Source: Spinacia oleracea
Lineage: Eukaryota; Streptophyta; Magnoliopsida; Caryophyllales; Amaranthaceae
DNA: 64,000 nucleotides
Assembly (NCBI RefSeq): GCF_020520425.1
Contig: NC_079488.1
Location: 1,589,747 to 1,653,746 of the forward strand
Reading direction: 5' to 3'
The stretch's first letter is position 1, and the number at the start of each line of letters is the position of its first letter. The notes beneath the pieces were generated by a model. That model had not been told where the DNA came from. It saw nothing but the letters and a program-made list of their open reading frames with translations, and made no database searches. Both the position numbers and the translations under genes were made by a program. Below are positions 56,851-64,000 of the stretch, piece after piece.

Positions 56851-59800
56851 TTAGAAAGGTAACAGTAAATTTCCTCGATTGGTAGTGAATCCAAGAACTT
56901 TTATGGTTGTTTTCGAATATCAAAATCGAATGGCAAACCAATTGGTGCTTGTGAATTCAAAATACAATGTAGTTTTGAGATCATAAAGCATTGAGTTTAA
57001 ACGCTCAGCTTTACCAATGGTTAACAACCTAAAATCTTTTTCCATTTAATTCTCGAATGAGTCTAGTCCCTAGACATTCGAATAGATCGATGCTTAGAGA
57101 ACTTTAGAAGCTTCTGGTAAGATCATCTAGTTGAAACTTAATATTCAACATAAAATGGTAAGAACCTTGTTGGAGTGACATTGGACATGTCTAACAAAGT
57201 ATAAAAGTCAACACTAGAGAATTCAATTCTTGAGACTATAAGAAAGGGTACAAGAAATAGGAAAACAAAGGAACAAATGAAAGGAATTTACAATTCCGTT
57301 TCTACCTATAAGTTTATGTTTAAAGAAAAGTAACCTAGCAATCGAACTTTCTTGGTATCATCTACCGCTTGAGGTTCTTACTTCGGTAATAACTCAAACA
57401 ATGGAAGTTAGGATACACTAATGATCTACAAGTGGGAAATGAAGCATGTCAATGCTACATTAGTTGTAGGGTCATCTAGTTTGTTTTAAGTCCTTTCAAA
57501 GGCTGGAACTTAATGGCTATTTTGTTCCACAATCAGCATACCTAAATTTCTGTTTTCAAACACAGAAAGACTCACATTCAGAAGAACAAAAACTATGTTT
57601 GTTTGTTTATTTGAATGAAATGGTCATTTACGGGTTGAGTCAGTATGCTTGACTAAAACAAACAAATCTTTAACAATAAAAACTTTACTAGGTTCAAATC
57701 AATCTTTTGATTTGAGTTCCACTAATCTTTGGCATTGTTGCTTAGACCATATCAACAAGTTAACATTCAAAAGCTCTATTTTGATGGAGTTTTGAAAGTT
57801 GATTGATTTCTAAATCAATTCAAGACAAGAAAGTCTTACTTGTTGAAAGTAACAAAATAGATGAACTATTGTTAGAACGCCTAGACAATAGAGTTCAAAG
57901 CTAAAGAAAGGTTTTATGACTTTATTATTTCACACAGATTTGAGTGAATATAGGTTTATTTACTTAATGTGATATAAGTTTGAATCTGTTTGGCTAGTTC
58001 AAAGATTAATAAGTATAAATCCCACTTGGTAAGAAATCATAAAGATCTAGGATAGATCATGTTAATGATTGCTTGAGAGAAAAAATGATCATCAATGATT
58101 GTGTGTTGTAATTTCACAATCTAGCTCCATGAGATATGGCATATCTAAGTGGAATGATTGAAGTCAATTAGTACTTGATTCGATCAATGATGAATCATAA
58201 AGACTTTTCCTATAATTTCTAAAACAAAATGCTCAACTACCACCAAACTAAACCAAATTCGTCAAAGCTATTGAAAAGTAATTTCAGAATATCTTTTCAT
58301 AATATATCTACAGAGTTGCTAAACTCAGTGGGAGCTTAGTGTTTGTTATTCAACAAACTAAGGCCCAAGTCTAGATATATGTTTCATTGTGATTTATTCA
58401 AATGAGACACAAGGGTATTGTTTCTACCACGAATTTTGAGAACATAATGTTTGTTTGCTCGAAATAATGTCCCTTTGGAGATTCGTTTCCAAAATGACAA
58501 GTGGGAGAAAATAGACCTCGAAAGTCTTCGAGGCGAACAAACAAACATAAATGGACATTCGGAGGCTTTTCGAAGTGCTTCTGAAAATCCGAACTTATTC
58601 TTTAAGGACTTTAGAAGTAGCTTTAAAGAATAGACATCTCTTAGAAGACTTTACAAGTGCTTCAAGGAGAACAGAATATTCAAAGGACTTTCAAGTGGCT
58701 ATTAATATTCTATTGTTTGATGTTCTATACCCAAGTAGGCATAGAGTTCACTGAAACTATGAGATTCTTCTATTAGATAGTGAAGGAACATAGATCAAGT
58801 TCAGGTTAATGAAACTATGAGATTCTTCTATTAGATATATAGTGAAGAAACCTACAACTTGCAGTCAAACTATTATCATGTAGATTAATAAGTTTGTGAC
58901 TTGTAAGAAAGCTATGACGAAATATAGATTCCCTAAAATGGTTAAAGGCCACATATATAGACTCAAATGTTTTAAATGGTTAGAGGCCATAAAACATACT
59001 CAATGTTTTGATGACAAAATTGAAATTTTGTTGATTTGCAAGAATAGTTTCACACCTATTGGTTGCAAGTTTGTTTTAAGGATAAAAACCATCAAACATG
59101 AAATTGTGTTCACACACAAAGCTAGATTAGTTGCTAAAGGTTACAAGCAAATTCATGGCATGGATTGTGTTGAAACCTTATGCATAATCTTAATGCTCAA
59201 GTCTATAAATCAAGCAATAATTACATATTGGTACATATGACAATTGGATGACAAAACATATTCCTCAATCAAATGTTGGAAGAAACTATGTACATGGTAT
59301 GTCATAGGATTTGTGGATCCAAATAAATGCTTGAATATAATGCTAGCTTATGAAATCTAAGTACATATTTAAGCAAGCAATTGGGAATTGGAATTGTATT
59401 TTAGTGAAGCTAATAAGTATTTTAGTTTCATAAAATGTACATGATTCTTATAGATATATAAGAAGTTTAGTGGGAGTACATAAAACTTAATCGGTCCTAT
59501 GTGTATCACACACATATCTCTCTATTGTGAAATAACATTCAAATGCTAAAAACTTAGGTTTGAAATTATTCATCAATGATGGACCAAGGCGAAACTTAGT
59601 ACATACTGGGTATTAAGATCTATTTACAAAGATCTTATGATATTGTTTTAGATTAAGTAATGGCATTTACTAAATCAAACACGAAAGACTCCATTGGAGA
59701 TATTCGACCCATATGAATAAATCTAAGTAAAGAATGTTTGAACTATGTATAAGCATTTACTAAGTTAAAACATCAAAGGATCTAAGTGAGATTCATAACC

Positions 59801-60730
59801 TATATTATATGTCAAAGAATTTAGCTGGATTCAGTATCTACTGAAATTGAATGAGCTAAAGTTACATGAATAGAATTCAATTGGGAAATATTATGCAAAG
59901 AATTTATCATGTATGATATAATATGAGGATTGCCAAAAATGTATCGTATGACTTTAGGCATGACGAACATATACCAATCTCTATTGATCTAAGTGAAGTC
60001 AAGAAAAACTTATGGTACTTGAAAAAGGTACATAAGATTAGTTCTTGATTCAAGGAAATAAAGATATGATAAATATTGATGTTACACGCATAAACACTGG
60101 CAAATGATCAAGAAAGATCCCTTTGGAGTTAACCATTGGCAAGGACGAGCTATAGAGCATCGTGTTTTGAAATGGCAACATGGATTGGAGACCATGAGTT
60201 GTTGCGTGGGAAATGAAATATTAATTTCTATGTTCTAAGATACAGTTGAAAAGTCTTCCACATATCTGTGAACTGCTTGGATAAGTAAATCCAAACAAAG
60301 CATCACAAGAAACCTAAACAGTTGAAGTAAAAGTATTTATTGCCTAAGAAGCAATAAAACAGGGTTCTTTATGTTAAAGAGTTCTTCATTGAACTTGGGT
60401 AGATCACATGTCTGTTGACTTGATAGTTCTTCATTGCAAAATGCGTAGAACCACTATTTAAGTAAGGAAGACTAGATCACATAATAAACAAATTCAAAAG
60501 ATCTTATCATCCTATCTCGAAGAACATTCGATGAAAAGGATATTAAGATTGGCAAAGCATGATAACTAAGCCTATGCAACTAGTGAGAAGCAACACTCAC
60601 ATTGTAGCATTGGAAATCAAGCATAGCTTTGAAATTCTATGAACTGTTTTAAAGATGGGTTTGAGGCCCATGGTTGTAAAACATTGGGGTTGAACATTTA
60701 TCATATATGAAATGCATTTTCATATTCCAT
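56850..60730 (+). pseudogene. Decayed Copia gag-pol remnants (element 4)
   Basis: No frame of useful length survives, but family fragments are recognisable in order: an integrase piece around 57940-58010 (IYLM, YKFES-like), the segment FQNDKWEKIDLESLRGEQ near 58480-58540 at the position of the MTSGRKVDLEE linker, and a reverse transcriptase piece HKARLVAKGYKQIHGMDCVET at about 59115-59180. Stops and indels interrupt all of them. It cannot supply its own proteins. Confidence 0.75.
58496..58508 (+). other. Internal polypurine-like tract preserved in element 4
   Basis: GACAAGTGGGAGA, identical to the core of the 3' polypurine tract, retained within the decayed pol region. Confidence 0.4.
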
Positions 60731-61115
60731 TTAATCTTGGTTTAGTATTAAATGATGAGTCCCTTCAATTTGACAATATATTCAAGATAGACTGTCAGGA
60801 CCATTCCTGTGACTAAGAAATGTCTATTAAGTGAACTTGAATGTCAAAAGTTGAAAAAGGTCCCTGGTCGGAGTTTTCTATAAAAGATGGACGCATAGAA
60901 AACGTTAGACGACTAGAATGCAAGATGACTAGTAGTTCTGTTTCTTGAACTATGTGGACATGGCAATGTCGTAATCATTTGCATAGATACTTACTTTGGG
61001 AAGACTAGTATCGGACAGACCTATGAAACTTTACTGTAAGAGATGAAAATCTGTCATAAGTAAATTTCAATAAAATTATTAGACACTAAATCCTCAATAC
61101 CTGAGTGATTTGAGA

Positions 61116-61340
61116 TTACTTGTTTGAGAACTGGTTGCTTTGACGTTGACCAACCGTCGCACCGTAAAAGGAGGCTATAAAGGCAACGCTCAGGTAATCA
61201 CCTATCAAACGAAGTCTAATCTCAAGATCGCAAGATTGGGATTGTCCTCCCATAAATCGGGATGCGATGCTTAAAAGTTGTACAAGGCCACTCGGAAAGC
61301 TAGAAACTGTAAAATGCATGGCCATGCTCGGATGAATCAT
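61116..61340 (-). other. Antisense ORF in the 3' region of element 4
   Basis: 74 codons with ATG start, the counterpart of 62-286 and 17463-17687. Visible changes are substitutions only (for example Thr to Met and Ser to Phe near the start), although the neighbouring pol is decayed. Confidence 0.35.
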
Positions 61341-61484
61341 AGGCTATGATTATCTGTTTATTTGATCAGTTGAACTCTGAAACCGAGAAACACCTCTGGA
61401 CATAATAAGGATGAAAACTCTTACCTTATGTTCAAGAGCAAGCATCGAGTGACAAAGGAATTAGGTAAATGCACACTTGTCCCT

Positions 61485-61501
61485 AAGGACAAGTGGGAGA
61501 C
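61485..61501 (+). other. 3' polypurine tract of element 4
   Basis: AAGGACAAGTGGGAGAC directly before the 3' LTR. Confidence 0.8.
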
Positions 61502-62806
61502 TGAAGGAAATAGTGCCCTTGGTCCAAGTATGCATATAATATTAAGTCTAATAAATGCGGTTCAGTATTAATTAACAAGTTAATAATTCAGTGAGATCAA
61601 GTGAGCTAAATGCCTGACTAGAGGCCGCTTTAGTTCAAGTGGAATTAATTATATTAATCCACAGCTTACTCTTGACTGAACCCGTAGGGTCACACAAATA
61701 GTACGTAAACAGATCAAGTATTTAATGGCATTAAATACTCCATCTATGGATATTCGGAATCGACGGATCTTGGTTTCAGTGGGAGCTGAGATCGTCACAG
61801 GCAAGAAATGAATACCCCGGAAACGATGATATTGCCGGAAACGGAAATATGGATCGTATCGGAAATATAAATATTATCCAAGTCGTAGATGTTGCCGGAA
61901 ACGGAAACATGGTACGTATCGGAAAATATTATCGGAAATGGAAATATTGCCGGAATCGGAAATATTGCCGGAAACGGAAATATTGTCAGAATCGGAAATA
62001 TTATCGGAATCGGAAAATAATTCCGGAAACGGAAATATTAAATATTTGTTCAAAACGGAAATTAATTCCGGAATCGAAAATATTAAATATTGTTCGTATC
62101 ACCGGAATCGGGAATTTAATCGGAAGCGTATCGTACTAATTAACATCGGACGAGGCCTGCTAGACGAAGGCCCAGCACGAAGCCGGGCCATCGCCCAGCA
62201 AGCCAAGCGCGCCACACGAACTGCCAAGGCCACGCCAGGCCCATCGCAAGGCCAGGCCCAGCAGGCCGTGGCAGCGCGCGCAGCTGCGAGCAGTGGGCTG
62301 CGAGCATTGCTGCTGCTCGCGTGGGCTTGTAGCTCGCGTGGGCCGAGCGACCGTGTGGGCTGTGCGCGGGCATGGCCTGCACGCTTGCGGGTCATGCTCG
62401 TGTAGAGTTTGTGTTCACATACGAAACCTATAGAGTATAGGATTTGTTTAATGATTAAATTCCTAATCCTAAAAGATAAATTAATTAAATAAGAATTATA
62501 CTAGGATTCTAATTTAATTAATTCGTATCCTAGTAGGATTCGGTTACTTATTCCATAGCCTATAAATATGAGTTAAGGGCTCATAATTTATATAGAGTAT
62601 TCAAGTATTAAAAGTGATTTTTGAGAGCAAAATTCAGTCACTTAATTGCCTACAAATAGCCGAAAATTCCAAGTACCTTAAGGGAAATTCTAGTTGATCA
62701 AGCTTAAGGCGGATCCGGACGTGCTGTGGACTATCTACGGAGGGACGGCACTTGGAGTCCTAAAAACTTGTTCTTGTTCGGTTCGGGCGCAACTAGGGAG
62801 GGCACG
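61502..62806 (+). repeat. 3' LTR of element 4, truncated by another insertion
   Basis: Matches the 5' LTR up to ...GGAGGGCACG and then changes to TGTAACGCCCC at 62807. The missing ~100 bases probably lie beyond the inserted element. Confidence 0.9.
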
Positions 62807-64000
62807 TGTAACGCCCCGACCTCTAAAACACTTATTAAAGCATAATTAGCAGCGAAATTAACCTAATTGGTCAGGGCATTACCTGCCGTAACTCCCTCTT
62901 GGGAATTACAAGGCAATTTTCAATCATAAGATATTAAATCCCAAAAATTAATATAATAATCTTTTATATTACCAAAATAAAGGTACATAAATTACAAAAA
63001 AAGTCTTTAATTAAACTATTAAAACTTAAGGCATAAACTAGGTGGGAATTATTAAAGTGAAATCCTCGCCACTACTCGTTCCCATCGATCCCAGCGGTAC
63101 CTAAAACAGAAAACAAAATAACGGTGAGCCGAAGACTCAGTAACGAACTATTCTAGCAACGTAAATTCATTTCAATTCATTTTATTTAATAACACAGGGA
63201 GAATAGAATAATGTAAAACATTTTATAAAGTCCTTTATTTAATTCATTCATAACTTTTGGGTGCACATGCTAGTCGTGGCAAGTATGACATGGTGGAACG
63301 TCTTCCACGATGGACCGCTGTCCATAAACATGGGGCCTTGGCCCGAAAACATGAGAGCCTTGGCTCAATGGGCGGATGCCCCATGGGTACATGCATGACC
63401 GAGAATCGTAACCTGTGAACATATACTGCCAAACGGACTAGGTCTTTCACTTTCATTTATCATGTTTCGTTTAATTTTACATTTTAGCCTTTTTACTTCA
63501 GTTGAAGGAACATAATTCCTTTAGATCATGAGATCATGATAAAACATCATTTAGATCCTGGGATCCATAAAATATCATTTCTTTCCTGGCATCATAGAGA
63601 CATCATTTCATTCATGGTTTCTTATAAAGATCGTTTTATAAGAATTTCAATCAATCATATTATAGTAAATAATTCAATCAAATCACATTTCATTTCCCGC
63701 AATTCATAAAACATGTCAAAGCATTCAATTCATAAATAAATCATAACATTGTATTTTCATAAATGCATTTATAAGGGAATTGCGGGTACTAGCAATAGCC
63801 GTTACCTCACTTCCACGATTTTGCTAAGAATTTTCCTTAGTTCGTTCGTCCTGAGCTCCGAGTCCAATTTCTTTCAAAATAATAAATCCTTGAATTAGTA
63901 CTAAATCGATAAATAATTTAAAAATCAATATTTTTTATAAATCATAAATTTTATAATTAATAAATTTTATAAATCAAGAGTTTTAATAAAATATACTTTT
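62807..64000 (+). mobile_element. Start of a different LTR element (partial)
   Basis: Begins TGTAACGCCCCGACCTCTAA exactly where the Copia LTR is broken, as an inserted LTR would. A TGTAAC(G/A)CCCC start is common among plant LTR retrotransposon LTRs, many of them Ty3/Gypsy, but the family and the other end are not visible. It contains no coding region that I can support. The ORF at 63244-63456 on minus is not recognised. Confidence 0.55.

Larger units (their letters stand above)
51311..62806 (+). mobile_element. Copia element 4, non-autonomous, with nested solo LTR
   Basis: Plus-strand element of the same LTR family: 5' LTR 51311-52740, primer binding site 52742-52755, leader interrupted by a solo LTR, decayed gag-pol remnants (about 56850-60730), 3' untranslated part, polypurine tract 61485-61501 and a 3' LTR from 61502 cut at 62806. 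I count about 27 substitutions plus one deletion of roughly 10 bases between the two LTRs over about 1.3 kb. The left flank is TGTAT; the right flank is lost behind another element. Confidence 0.9.

Overview
This is eukaryotic, plant nuclear DNA. It has split genes with GT-AG introns, class IV (hevein-domain) chitinases, a plant-type mitochondrial carrier, and a dense load of LTR retrotransposons, Helitrons and MITEs. A eudicot, perhaps of the Caryophyllales, is plausible, but this is an inference from general sequence character and not a proven assignment.

Left block (1-26310): three nested Ty1/Copia elements of one LTR family, all on the minus strand. Element 1 (1-8935, its 3' LTR just left of the window) has an uninterrupted gag-pol frame. 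It sits inside the reverse transcriptase region of element 2 (8936-15879 plus base 26310), which carries frameshifts and a nonsense codon and has a different gag module. Element 3 (15880-26304) is complete, with two 1423-bp LTRs that differ at about four positions. It is inserted one base inside the outer end of element 2's 5' LTR, with a CCTTC target-site duplication. Its polyprotein has one in-frame stop in gag.

Host island (26311-51310): (i) intergenic DNA with two local tandem-repeat systems; (ii) a short Lys-rich protein gene (minus, 30320-30685), possibly FAM32A-like; (iii) a 33-bp palindromic minisatellite, a Mutator-like element with long terminal inverted repeats and a Helitron; (iv) a seven-exon gene for a mitochondrial coenzyme A carrier (plus, 35281-40585; 333 aa); (v) three tandem two-exon class IV chitinase genes on the minus strand (A 41836-43059, B 44585-45690, C 46843-48468). 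A and B lie in a direct duplication of about 2.5 kb. Each chitinase intron carries its own DNA transposon: Helitrons in A and B in opposite orientations, and a CACTA-like element in C. The rest is MITE-rich intergenic DNA.

Right block (51311-64000): a plus-strand Copia element of the same LTR family (element 4). Its gag-pol is heavily decayed although its LTRs are about 98% identical, so it looks like a non-autonomous copy moved in trans. A solo LTR (54313-55674) with an ATAAA target-site duplication sits in its leader. Its 3' LTR is cut at 62807 by the start of a different LTR element that runs out of the window.

The host genes are a mitochondrial cofactor transporter and a defence-type secreted chitinase cluster; no operon-like logic applies. 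The most interesting signals are in the Copia family: a swapped gag module, an antisense ORF kept open in three copies, a 13-base duplicate of the 3' polypurine tract inside pol, and hypervariable GC-rich tracts in LTR and leader.
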